NCBI GenBank assembly: GCA_026707405.1
Contig: JAPOWW010000010.1
Span: 51,150 to 115,149, forward strand
Reading direction: 5' to 3'
Origin: Chloroflexota bacterium
GTDB lineage: Bacteria; Chloroflexota; UBA11872; VXNJ01
DNA: 64,000 nucleotides
This document shows, piece by piece, positions 8,102 through 16,143 of this stretch (the stretch's first letter is position 1; the number at the start of each line of letters is the position of its first letter). Position numbers and translations under genes: made by a program. The notes under the pieces were generated by a model that was not told the origin of the DNA, ran no database searches, and saw only the letters and a list, made by a program, of their open reading frames with translations.

Positions 8102-9553
8102 ATGAAGTCGACAAAAAAGCCGCTTCTGCTGCTGATCGTCGTGGCAAGCCTTCTATTGGGAGCGCAGCCCGCTCTAGCCGACGACTGTACCTTCCAACTG
8201 GGGTTCAAGACCCTGCGCGACCTCATCCCCGACATCGTCGGCGACTGCGTCGACAACGAAAGCCACAATCCCGAAACCGGCGAAACTCGGCAACCCACCA
8301 CCAACGGCACGCTGGTCTGGATCAAGGCCGACAACTCGACCTCCTTCACGGACGGGGAGCGTATCTGGTCCTACAGTCCGGATGGCTCGCTCAACGTCGA
8401 AAGCCTTCCCTCTTCGGAATTAGCGCCTGCTGACTCCGAGTCACGGCTGACGCTGGAACACCTGCGCAACGCCGAATACCGCCTGCCGCTGATCGGCGAT
8501 GAGGAAACCCCGATTCGATTCGTCGACGGCCAGGCATTGATCCAGTTAGGCGAAGGAGCGACGGAACGCGTACACGCCGGCCTTGTCGACGACATGATCG
8601 CCTTTGGTGATCTTGACGACGATGGAGTCGCCGACGCTGTGGCAGTCGTCTACGTCAACTACGGCGGTACTGGTACGTTCATCCATCTGGTCGCCTTCCT
8701 CGACAGGGACGGCGCGCCGGTCCAGGCGGGACGCGTGTTGCTGGGCGACCGGGCGCGGGTGGAGAGCATGGCCATCTCAAGCGGCGAAATCTCCGCGAAC
8801 ATGCTCACGCACGGCCCCGACGACGGGCTGTGCTGCCCGTCCCTGAACGTGACCCGCAAGTTCCAGCTGCAAGCCGGCCGCATCGCGTCTGTTCAGTCCC
8901 TGGTACTGGAGGCGCCTCTGCCAGGCCAGACGGTCGCCAGCGGAGTCGAGGTTCGTGGCAGAACGAGCACGCTCCCACCCTCCGGTAGCCTCACTTATCT
9001 GGTCTACGACGCTCGCGGCGGTGTGATCGGCATGGGGCGTATTCCGGTTTCCGCAGGATTGGATCATTCTGGCGCCTTCGCCGAGCCGATCGAGTTCAAC
9101 TCCGGTGCGGGTGGACCGGGGCGCATCGAGGTCATTGATGAACACTGGACCGAAAGCTCCCCGCTGGCCACTACCGCCGTTCAAGTGGTCCTGGAGGCCG
9201 CTCCAATTACAGATGGAAGAACCAGCCGTGAACCGACTCCCGAGCTTGTCCTGGAAGCGCCGCTGAGCGGAGCGACGGTCGGCCCCGAAGTGGAGTTGCG
9301 CGGGCGCATCAGCATCATGCCCTTCGAAAAGAACCTCACGTACCACATCTACGATCAGACGGGAATGATGGTCGGTGAGTCCTATATTTCGGTGGAAGGC
9401 GATTACGACGGGCCGGGCACGTTTGTGAAGTCCATTCCCCTTACGGGCATCTACGCGGCTGGACCCGTCCGCATTGAAGTCCGAGACGAAAGCGTCGTGG
9501 ACGGCGCGCTGATAGTCAGCACGTCGGTCACCGTCTTCTTCGCCGGCGGCTAG
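8102..9553 (+). CDS. Secreted protein with two Gmad2-like Ig domains
   Basis: 483 aa. Residues 1-26 form a clear signal peptide ('MKSTKKPLLLLIVVASLLLG', then 'AQPALA-DD' as likely cleavage site). Residues 30-110 contain 'FQLGFKTLRDLIPDIVGDC' and 'LVWIKADNSTSFTDGERIW', a module I recall only from Chloroflexota secreted proteins and cannot name. The middle has an Asp-rich FG-GAP-like stretch ('GDLDDDGVADAVAVVYVN'). Two repeated units begin 'LVLEAPLPGQTVASGVEVRG' and 'LVLEAPLSGATVGPEVELRG'; they resemble Gmad2/spore-germination Ig-like domains (PF10648). ATG 8102 has GGGAGG upstream. It is probably an extracytoplasmic binding or sensor protein; no catalytic motif is seen. Confidence 0.75.
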   Translation: MKSTKKPLLLLIVVASLLLGAQPALADDCTFQLGFKTLRDLIPDIVGDCVDNESHNPETGETRQPTTNGTLVWIKADNSTSFTDGERIWSYSPDGSLNVESLPSSELAPADSESRLTLEHLRNAEYRLPLIGDEETPIRFVDGQALIQLGEGATERVHAGLVDDMIAFGDLDDDGVADAVAVVYVNYGGTGTFIHLVAFLDRDGAPVQAGRVLLGDRARVESMAISSGEISANMLTHGPDDGLCCPSLNVTRKFQLQAGRIASVQSLVLEAPLPGQTVASGVEVRGRTSTLPPSGSLTYLVYDARGGVIGMGRIPVSAGLDHSGAFAEPIEFNSGAGGPGRIEVIDEHWTESSPLATTAVQVVLEAAPITDGRTSREPTPELVLEAPLSGATVGPEVELRGRISIMPFEKNLTYHIYDQTGMMVGESYISVEGDYDGPGTFVKSIPLTGIYAAGPVRIEVRDESVVDGALIVSTSVTVFFAGG

Positions 9554-9657
9554 CCGACGGCAGGCACTAGTGATGGTTGTTCAATCCGGATGATTACCGG
9601 CGGGGGCGCCGCCTACCCAACCCTCTTCCCATCACCCGCGAGAGGGCGCGCTAATAC

Positions 9658-10950
9658 GTGAGCCCCGTGAACAGTCCCTATCCGCCGCAAACGCTTGCAG
9701 AAACGATCTACCTCCAGGACATGCCGGTAGCTGTCGCCGCTCCTCCGGACAGGCTGGTCGTTCGTGAGAATCTCGGCCTCATCACCGCCCCGGCCCTTGA
9801 CGGCCAGGTCGTCTACCGCACGCAGCGCGGCACTGTCTTCGAGACCCGGGCCATCAAAACGCCTGGCGGTGACTATCTCTTGATGTTTCCTGCAAGCACC
9901 CCGAGCTTGCCGGAAGGCCACAGTCACTACGGGCGTGCCGACCGCAAGGTCAACGACCTCGTGGCATTCCGATCAACGGATCGCGGCGCAAGCTGGAGCG
10001 GACCGACTCGCCCCATGGATGTCGACTACAACCTGCATGGATTCGTCCCGCTCACGCCGAGCGCGGGCGGCGGCGTCCCGGAAGGCCGCATCTACTGCTT
10101 CGGCACGCAGCCCATCTGGGGCCTCTACACGCGTGAGCGTGGGCTCCACGAGAACGCGCCCATCGGGTTTCGCTACTCAGACGATGACGGCAATACCTGG
10201 TCGGAGGTCCGGCTGATCCGGCCGCTGAACGACCCCGACTTCACCGGTATGTCAGCCATGCGGATGTGCGAAACCGAGGCCGGAACCTGGCTGCTGGGAT
10301 CGCATGAATCCGACTGGTCGTACCGCCCGCTGATGACTCGCCAGTACATTTTGCGTTCCGAGGATCAGGGGCGTTCTTGGGAGCTGCTGCCTCACGCTCG
10401 ACACGGCGGCTGGCACGCTGGTGGCTTCAATCGTATGGACGAACTGCGCCCGATCGACCTTGGCGGCGGCGAGGTCTACGCGCTGGCGCGAACCCCAGAG
10501 GGGCATCTCTGGAACCTTCGCAGCTTGGACGACGGCCGGACCTGGTCGGAACCGAAGCCTACGCCGTTGGTGCATCCGGACGCGCCCCCGATGCTTTTCA
10601 AGTTGTCCAACGGCAACCTCGTGGCCTTCCACCACAACCGCCACCACGACCTCGACTACACCGGCCTGCACGGCGACAAGGAAGCATCGATGGCCGACCG
10701 GTCGGAAATCTGGGTGGCCATATCCGCCGATGGTGGCCGGACCTGGAGCGAACCTCGCTTCGTATTCGCGAACGCCCTGGCGCCGGAGTACGATCAGCCA
10801 TTCATGAATCACCAGTGCTCCTACATCGATGCCTTTGTGGATGACGGCGTGGCGAATCTGTTCGTTCCCCATCGCTGGCATCAGGCATTGCACCTGCGGA
10901 TCGAGGAAGCGGCGCTGCGTGAGTTGCCGACGTTCGCGGAGCTGTACTGA
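9658..10950 (+). CDS. BNR-repeat sialidase-family protein
   Basis: 430 aa with five Asp-box (S-x-D-x-G-x-x-W) motifs: 'STDRGASW' near residue 103, 'SDDDGNTW' near 172, 'SEDQGRSW' near 233, 'SLDDGRTW' near 289 and 'SADGGRTW' near 356. This spacing is typical of a six-bladed sialidase-type propeller (BNR_2). No signal peptide is visible, so it is likely cytoplasmic unless the N-terminus is misplaced. The GTG 9658 start is weak; ATG 9721 is an alternative. The family includes exo-sialidases and many proteins acting on other glycans, so the substrate is not assigned. The Asp boxes are structural, not catalytic. Confidence 0.85.
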   Translation: MSPVNSPYPPQTLAETIYLQDMPVAVAAPPDRLVVRENLGLITAPALDGQVVYRTQRGTVFETRAIKTPGGDYLLMFPASTPSLPEGHSHYGRADRKVNDLVAFRSTDRGASWSGPTRPMDVDYNLHGFVPLTPSAGGGVPEGRIYCFGTQPIWGLYTRERGLHENAPIGFRYSDDDGNTWSEVRLIRPLNDPDFTGMSAMRMCETEAGTWLLGSHESDWSYRPLMTRQYILRSEDQGRSWELLPHARHGGWHAGGFNRMDELRPIDLGGGEVYALARTPEGHLWNLRSLDDGRTWSEPKPTPLVHPDAPPMLFKLSNGNLVAFHHNRHHDLDYTGLHGDKEASMADRSEIWVAISADGGRTWSEPRFVFANALAPEYDQPFMNHQCSYIDAFVDDGVANLFVPHRWHQALHLRIEEAALRELPTFAELY

Positions 10951-11033
10951 GAAAACCTTCAGGGCCGCTTCTCCCGGCAGTGGCTCAAACTTAACGCAGC
11001 GCAAGACAACCATTTTGTTGCCATTAGCTAGGG

Positions 11034-11043
11034 TTGTCGACAA
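11034..11043. promoter_or_regulatory. Palindrome upstream of the toxin-antitoxin operon
   Basis: TTGTCGACAA is a perfect 10-bp palindrome 48 bp upstream of the antitoxin GTG. Type II antitoxins usually repress their own promoter through such dyads. No convincing promoter hexamers surround it, so this is only a candidate operator. Confidence 0.25.
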
Positions 11044-11091
11044 TAGTACATAGCCATGACATTGAACTGATTGCAAGACAAGGAGTTAACT

Positions 11092-11595
11092 GTGCCTCCG
11101 GCTTACTTGTCAGGTCGATCACCAGAGGAACGGGTCGTTGCCGGTCTCACGACCAAAAGCGACAAAATCCGGGCACTGTTTCGCGCTGGCTATAGTCGTT
11201 CTGAAATCAGCAAATATCTCGGCATCCGCTACCAGCACGCCCGTAACGTATTGGTGGCGGCTGGCTTCAAGGAACCTCAGTTGGAGTCACCTGCGTCGCC
11301 GGAACCGGTCGAAGCGGAACCCCGTTCCGCCGCGCCACCCGAGCAAATGCGCGTCATCCTCGGTCCGGGCGGGCGCCTGGTGATTCCGGCGGCATACCGT
11401 GACGCCCTCGGGATCGCCGAAGGCGACGCCGTATTCATGCGGCTGAACGGCGACGAGCTCTGCATAGTCAACGACGAGACCGAAGTGCTTAGGGTTAGAG
11501 AACTGATCGCCCGCTACGTACCGGAAGGCATCAGCGTGGTGGATGAGCTCCTGCGAGAACGCCGCCGGGAAGTCCATGGCGACGGCAACCGATGA
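11092..11595 (+). CDS. HTH plus AbrB/MazE-type antitoxin of a VapBC module
   Basis: 167 aa, about twice a normal VapB. Residues 21-57 ('KIRALFRAGYSRSEISKYLG') look like a resolvase/Hin-type helix-turn-helix. A Pro/Glu-rich linker (62-84) leads to a SpoVT/AbrB-like swapped-hairpin domain at 85-130 ('GPGGRLVIPAAYRDALGI'). The C-terminal tail probably wraps the toxin. GTG 11092 has AAGGAG six bases upstream, which decides the start. Its stop overlaps the toxin ATG by four bases, so translation is probably coupled. It should neutralise the PIN toxin and repress the operon. Two DNA-binding domains in one antitoxin is an unusual architecture. Confidence 0.85.
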   Translation: MPPAYLSGRSPEERVVAGLTTKSDKIRALFRAGYSRSEISKYLGIRYQHARNVLVAAGFKEPQLESPASPEPVEAEPRSAAPPEQMRVILGPGGRLVIPAAYRDALGIAEGDAVFMRLNGDELCIVNDETEVLRVRELIARYVPEGISVVDELLRERRREVHGDGNR

Positions 11596-11978
11596 ACCGG
11601 GGCGTACTCGACGCGTCCGCGATCCTCGCGTTTCTCCGCGACGAACCGGGCGCCGACGTAGTTGCCCGGTACCGTGGCGGCGCCATCGTATCGGCCGTCA
11701 ACGTAGCGGAGGTCGGGAGCCGGCTTGCCGATCTAGGCGCGAGTCTGCCGGAAGTGCGGCGAGCCATCGCCCTGATGGCCCTGGAGATTATTCCCTTCGA
11801 CTCGGAACAGGCTTTTGCCGCTGCCGGGATCCGCGACCGCACTCGCGGCCGGGGCTTGTCACTCGGCGACCGCGCATGTCTCCAGCTGGCGGCGCGTCAC
11901 GAGCTGCCGGCGGTTACTGCAGACCGCGCTTGGGCAACGCTCGATCTGGAAGCCGATGTGCAGCTCATTCGGAGTTGA
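11592..11978 (+). CDS. vapC: PIN-domain toxin (VapC-type ribonuclease)
   Basis: 128 aa, standard VapC length. The four acidic metal-binding positions of the PIN fold are present: Asp7 ('VLDASAILAFL'), Glu40 ('NVAEV'), Asp93 ('SLGDRACLQLA') and Asp111 ('TADRAW'). By family it should be a Mg-dependent endoribonuclease that inhibits translation until bound by the antitoxin. The ATG overlaps the antitoxin stop (ATGA). Nothing suggests inactivation. Confidence 0.92.
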   Translation: MNRGVLDASAILAFLRDEPGADVVARYRGGAIVSAVNVAEVGSRLADLGASLPEVRRAIALMALEIIPFDSEQAFAAAGIRDRTRGRGLSLGDRACLQLAARHELPAVTADRAWATLDLEADVQLIRS

Positions 11979-12205
11979 CGCGCAGAGCCAGCTCGCCTGC
12001 GCCGAGAAAACCGCTAGCTTATTTCCGCTTCATGCGAAGGCGTTGACTGTAGATTGCCAGACGGCAACGCACGGGTGACGAATCCGCAAACTGCACTGAG
12101 AGCCGCAGTCCAACTCCTCCCCGTTAACTCAACCAGAATGTCCATTGTTTAGAGAGTCACTTCGCTATCCTTCCTTACTGCCGGCGGAGAATCGGAGACT
12201 GTTTT

Positions 12206-12991
12206 GTGGAAAAGCAACCCATCCTGGAGTTGCGCGACGTCGTCAAGGACTTCGGCGGCGTCCGGGCCGTGGATCACTGTTCCCTGAAAGTGACGCCGGG
12301 CGCCGTTACAGGCCTGATCGGCCCCAACGGTGCCGGCAAAACTACTCTTTTCAACCTGGTTTCGGGCGCGATGTCGCCGACCAGCGGTGAGATTCTCTTC
12401 CGCGGCCAGCACATCCAGGGAATGCGGATGCACCAGACGTTCGAGCTTGGCCTTGTGCGCACGTTTCAGATTCCCAGGGAGATGAAACGCATGACCGTGC
12501 TCGAAAACCTGATGCTGGTGCCGGCCCCTCAGCTAGGCGAACGCCCATGGACGTCATGGCTTATTCCCTGGATAGTGGACCGCCAGGAGCGACGCATCGA
12601 GTCCCAGGCGCTGGAAGTTCTGGACTTCGTCAGTCTCTCGCACCTCGCCGACGAATACGCGGGTAACCTGTCCGGCGGTCAGAAGAAGCTCCTGGAGTTC
12701 GCCAGAACCCTCATGGCCCAGCCCCGGATGGTCCTGTTGGACGAGCCGGGCGCCGGGGTCAACCGGACCCTCCTTCGAGAGCTCTCCGCCGGCATCCTCA
12801 AAGCCAGCATTGAACGCGATATCACCTTCGTAATCATCGAGCACGACATGCGGCTGGTGATGGCCCTCTGCGACCCGATCATCGTCATGGCTAACGGTGC
12901 GGTGATCGCCGAGGGGACTCCCTCGCAAGTCCAGCAAGACCCAAGAGTGCTCGAAGCATATCTGGGAAGCTCCTTCAGTGGCGCTGCTTGA
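12206..12991 (+). CDS. livG: Branched-chain amino-acid-type ABC transporter ATPase
   Basis: 261-aa ATP-binding subunit. It carries Walker A 'GPNGAGKTTLFN', signature 'LSGGQKKLLEFAR', Walker B 'MVLLDEPGAGVN' and the H-loop 'IIEHDMRLV'. The start is GTG 12206 with GGAG upstream. It overlaps the following ATPase by 14 bp and heads a livGFHM-ordered operon. By family it powers uptake of branched-chain amino acids, urea or related amides; the substrate cannot be decided. Confidence 0.93.
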   Translation: MEKQPILELRDVVKDFGGVRAVDHCSLKVTPGAVTGLIGPNGAGKTTLFNLVSGAMSPTSGEILFRGQHIQGMRMHQTFELGLVRTFQIPREMKRMTVLENLMLVPAPQLGERPWTSWLIPWIVDRQERRIESQALEVLDFVSLSHLADEYAGNLSGGQKKLLEFARTLMAQPRMVLLDEPGAGVNRTLLRELSAGILKASIERDITFVIIEHDMRLVMALCDPIIVMANGAVIAEGTPSQVQQDPRVLEAYLGSSFSGAA

Positions 12992-13682
12992 GGCCTCGCG
13001 AGTCGTCGCCGGTTACGGGGGGACCGAGATTCTGCACGGCGTATCCGTAACCGTGGACAACGGAGAGATCGTCACGGTCATCGGCCCCAATGGCTGCGGC
13101 AAGTCCACCTTGATGAAGGCCATCGTCGGGCTGGTAAAGGTCCGAACCGGAAGCGTGACCTTCCGGGACGAGGACATCTCCTCTCAGCCTCCGGAGCGGA
13201 TAGTGCGGAGAGGACTCTGCTACGTCCCGCAGTCGGCCAACGTCTTCCCCTCTCTCAGCATTCGGGAGAATCTGGAGATGGGCGCCTTCATTCGCGACGA
13301 CGACTACGAGGGACGGATCGCGGAGATGTTCGAGCTGTTCCCCGACCTGGCCGTGCGCCCCAACCGGAAGGCGGGCAGCCTGTCGGGAGGCCAGCGCCAG
13401 ATGCTCGCCGTCGCCCGCGCCTTGATGCTGGACCCGGTGCTTCTGCTGCTCGACGAGCCTTCCGCTGGGTTGTCACCCACCATGATGAGCATGGTCCTCG
13501 AACGCATAGTGGACATAAACGCTACCGGAGTGGCCTTTTTGCTGGTCGAGCAGAACGCGCGCGAAGCCCTCCGTATGTCACACAGGGGTTATGTCTTGTC
13601 TGCCGGCGAGAACCGCCTGAACGACGCCGGACAGGCTTTGCTCGACAACCCGGAGGTGGCCCGCCTCTATCTGGGCGGGTGA
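12978..13682 (+). CDS. livF: Branched-chain amino-acid-type ABC transporter ATPase
   Basis: 234-aa second ATPase with Walker A 'GPNGCGKSTLMK', signature 'LSGGQRQMLAVAR', Walker B 'LLLLDEPSAGLSP' and 'LLVEQNAREAL', all typical of LivF. It starts at a GTG inside livG in another frame, a 14-bp overlap that implies coupled translation. It would form a heterodimeric ATPase with LivG on the LivHM channel. Confidence 0.93.
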   Translation: MALLEASRVVAGYGGTEILHGVSVTVDNGEIVTVIGPNGCGKSTLMKAIVGLVKVRTGSVTFRDEDISSQPPERIVRRGLCYVPQSANVFPSLSIRENLEMGAFIRDDDYEGRIAEMFELFPDLAVRPNRKAGSLSGGQRQMLAVARALMLDPVLLLLDEPSAGLSPTMMSMVLERIVDINATGVAFLLVEQNAREALRMSHRGYVLSAGENRLNDAGQALLDNPEVARLYLGG

Positions 13683-13815
13683 GCATGAGTCGCTTTCGAA
13701 GATGGAGCCATCATCATTTCCCAAAGACCTTGACGCAATCGGCGACTGAACAGAGTAGATGCGGACAGGCCGTGGTTGATACCCGCCGCTTTCTCCAAGC
13801 GCCGGGCGTGCTCCT

Positions 13816-14838
13816 GTGTTCGCCCTGAGAAACACGGCCAGGCGAATGATCCCGGAGTGGACCCCCGGACGCATCACGCTTGCCATCGTGGTGGTGACGC
13901 TGGTCGCCGGTCTCCTGCCATTCGTGAAGATGAGTCTGATCGTCAACGGCGTCTTCCTTGGAGCCATCATCGCCCTCGGCGCCATCGGTCTGACTCTTAT
14001 ATACGGCGTCCTCAATTTCGCCAACATAGCCCACGGCGACTACATGACTATGGGGGCCTACGTGGCGCTTTTCCTTCTGACCGGCCTATTTCCAACGTTC
14101 GGAATCGAAGGCGAAGGACTGGGCCCTCTGACCTTCGGCTATCCCTTGCTTATAGCCCTGCCGCTGGCGGCCGCCGTCGTCGCCGCCGGAGCCATTCTGC
14201 TCGACGTGGCGATCTACCGCAGGCTGCGACGACGAGGAGTCAACGCCGTCGTCCTGGCGATGGCCTCCCTGGGCGTGGCGATTGCGCTGCGCGGACTGGT
14301 GCAGGTTATCTGGAGCGGCGAAACGCAGCACTACCCCAGGGAGTTTCGGCAAGTCTTTCGCCTGCCACTGGACGTGCGAATACCTCCGGACAGCATCTTC
14401 ATCGCCATCGTGGCCGTAGTCCTGGTAGTCGGCGTGTATCTCGTGCTGACCCGCACAAAGATGGGCAAGGCTATGCGGGCCACGGCGGACAACCCGAATC
14501 TGGCCCTGGTCAGCGGCATCGATACCCAGCGAGTCATTCGTTGGAACTGGGCGATCGGTGCCGGACTGGCCGCTACCGCCGGGGTTCTGCTGGCGGTGTT
14601 TCAGGCGCAGCTTTTGCCCATCATGGGGTGGAAGTTCCTCATCCCTCTATTCGCGGCGGTGATCCTGGGAGGGATAGGCAATCCTTATGGCGCGCTGGTG
14701 GGCGCATTTGTCATAGGTGTGACCTCGGAAGTCTCGACCCAGTGGATCAATCCCAGCTACAAGCCCGCCGTGGCCTTCGCAATCATGATCGTCATGCTGC
14801 TGATGAGGCCGCGCGGCATATTCGGAGACTCAGGATAA
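13816..14838 (+). CDS. livH: Branched-chain amino-acid-type ABC transporter permease
   Basis: 340-aa integral membrane protein with about eight hydrophobic segments. It has the LivH-type stretch 'IALGAIGLTLIYGVLNFANIAHGDYMTMGAYVA' near residue 55 and 'GKAMRATADNPNLALVSGI' near 215, the ATPase-contact loop. GTG 13816 has no clear Shine-Dalgarno and ATG 13846 is an equally plausible start. A 133-bp gap to livF holds nothing recognisable. It pairs with LivM. Confidence 0.92.
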   Translation: MFALRNTARRMIPEWTPGRITLAIVVVTLVAGLLPFVKMSLIVNGVFLGAIIALGAIGLTLIYGVLNFANIAHGDYMTMGAYVALFLLTGLFPTFGIEGEGLGPLTFGYPLLIALPLAAAVVAAGAILLDVAIYRRLRRRGVNAVVLAMASLGVAIALRGLVQVIWSGETQHYPREFRQVFRLPLDVRIPPDSIFIAIVAVVLVVGVYLVLTRTKMGKAMRATADNPNLALVSGIDTQRVIRWNWAIGAGLAATAGVLLAVFQAQLLPIMGWKFLIPLFAAVILGGIGNPYGALVGAFVIGVTSEVSTQWINPSYKPAVAFAIMIVMLLMRPRGIFGDSG

Positions 14839-14851
14839 CGGTGAGCTCCGC

Positions 14852-15835
14852 ATGGAAATAATCGGCATCGTCAACTACCTCGTCGGATTCGCCATCATGG
14901 CCGCGATCTACGCGGTGTTCGCGCTGGGATTGAACGTGCACTGGGGCTTCACCGGCCTGTTCAACATCGGCATTGCCGGATTCTTCGCACTGGGCGCCTA
15001 CACGTCGGCGTTGATGACGACCAGGCCCCCGGACCCTGCGCTATTCGAGGACTTCAAGTTCGGCGGTAACTGGTCCGAGACTCAGTTTCTGGACCTGGGG
15101 ATCGATCTGTGGTTCTTCTTGGGCCTCGCGGCGGCGGCCGTGGTCTGCGGATTGATCGCGTTGATGATCGGTTACGTCACCCTGCGGCTGCGCGACGACT
15201 ACTTGGCGGTTGCAACCCTCGGAATCGCTGAGACGGTCAGGCTGTTCTTCCTAAACGAAAAGTGGGCGGCCAACGGCTCCAAGGGCCTATACCGGATACC
15301 GGCCTTTCTCGAAGGCTCGGTGTCGCCGGAACACTACGACTATCTCTATCTCGTCGTCGTCCTGGTGGTGCTCGCCATCCTGTTCCTCGCAGTGGAGCGA
15401 GCCGTCAAGTCGCCTTGGGGACGGGTGCTTCGAGCGATCCGTGAGGACGAGGTCGCCGCCGAGGCCAGCGGCAAGAACGTTTTCCGGTTCAAGCTCCAGG
15501 CTTTCATCTTCGGGGCGGTCATCATGGGCGTCGGCGGGGCGCTGTTCGCGCACAACATCCGCTTTCTCTCGCCCTTGACCTTCGATCCGCTGCTGGCGAC
15601 GTTCGTTATCTGGGCCATGCTCATGGTCGGAGGCTCCGGCAACAACCGTGGTGCCATCCTCGGCGCGTTCGTCGTCTGGGGAATCTGGACCGGGACTCAG
15701 TTCCTGCCGGGCATATTCTCGGATCCCAACTTCCGGTTCTTCATGATCGGCGTCCTGATAGTCGCCGTCATCCTGCTCCGGCCGGGCGGCATTCTGGGGG
15801 AAGAGCGCCGGATCACGCGCGCGGCCGACAGCTAA
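14852..15835 (+). CDS. livM: Branched-chain amino-acid-type ABC transporter permease
   Basis: 327-aa permease. The N-terminal 'YAVFALGLNVHWGFTGLFNIGIAGFFALGAY' is the LivM hallmark, 'GRVLRAIREDEVAAEASGKNV' is the cytoplasmic ATPase-contact loop, and the C-terminus ends 'LLRPGGILGEERR'. ATG 14852 follows livH after 13 bp. It ends the livGFHM run; the binding protein is convergent on the other strand 308 bp away. Confidence 0.93.
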   Translation: MEIIGIVNYLVGFAIMAAIYAVFALGLNVHWGFTGLFNIGIAGFFALGAYTSALMTTRPPDPALFEDFKFGGNWSETQFLDLGIDLWFFLGLAAAAVVCGLIALMIGYVTLRLRDDYLAVATLGIAETVRLFFLNEKWAANGSKGLYRIPAFLEGSVSPEHYDYLYLVVVLVVLAILFLAVERAVKSPWGRVLRAIREDEVAAEASGKNVFRFKLQAFIFGAVIMGVGGALFAHNIRFLSPLTFDPLLATFVIWAMLMVGGSGNNRGAILGAFVVWGIWTGTQFLPGIFSDPNFRFFMIGVLIVAVILLRPGGILGEERRITRAADS

Positions 15836-16143
15836 CCGACCGCATCCGTCCCCTCTCCGCTACGAACAAGAACGCCGGACGAGGGGCAAACCTCAGCTTA
15901 CCCGCGTCAAGTGCGCCTGGCGCAAGCCCATGCATTCTGTTCCCTCTCCCCTCCGAGGGAGAGGGTTAGGGTGAGGGGGATCAGAGGTTAGTCTTGAGCT
16001 AAGCCTCCACTAAGTCCGTTCGAAATCTATCAATGCTCACAAGCGCTGGTCTTCGCCTCAATCCGACAAGAGTCGACAGCACCGTGGCTTGGTACGTGAC
16101 TTCTCACGAAACAAGGCCGGACGCTCAGCCTCGCCCCGTCGAC
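15836..16143. other. Intergenic region between livM and livK (no gene)
   Basis: 308 bp between convergent genes. It contains one copy of a dispersed inverted repeat (15941-15980). No coding potential or T-tailed terminator is apparent. Confidence 0.6.
15941..15980. repeat. Dispersed hairpin repeat, CCCTCTCCC/GGGAGAGGG family
   Basis: A perfect 9-bp stem CCCTCTCCC...GGGAGAGGG with a 6-nt loop, followed by TTAGGGTGAGGGGG. Related copies lie at 17847-17907, 18205-18245 and 56769-56799. It is a REP-like intergenic element. Confidence 0.8.

Noticed and set aside
7699..8349. A 216-codon minus-strand frame between the oxidoreductase and the secreted protein
   Set aside because: It is antisense to two supported genes, with no motif and a Ser/Arg-rich composition.
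13776..14861. A 361-codon plus-strand frame overlapping livH
   Set aside because: It is another frame of livH; its product is Arg/Gly/Ser-rich and lacks membrane helices.
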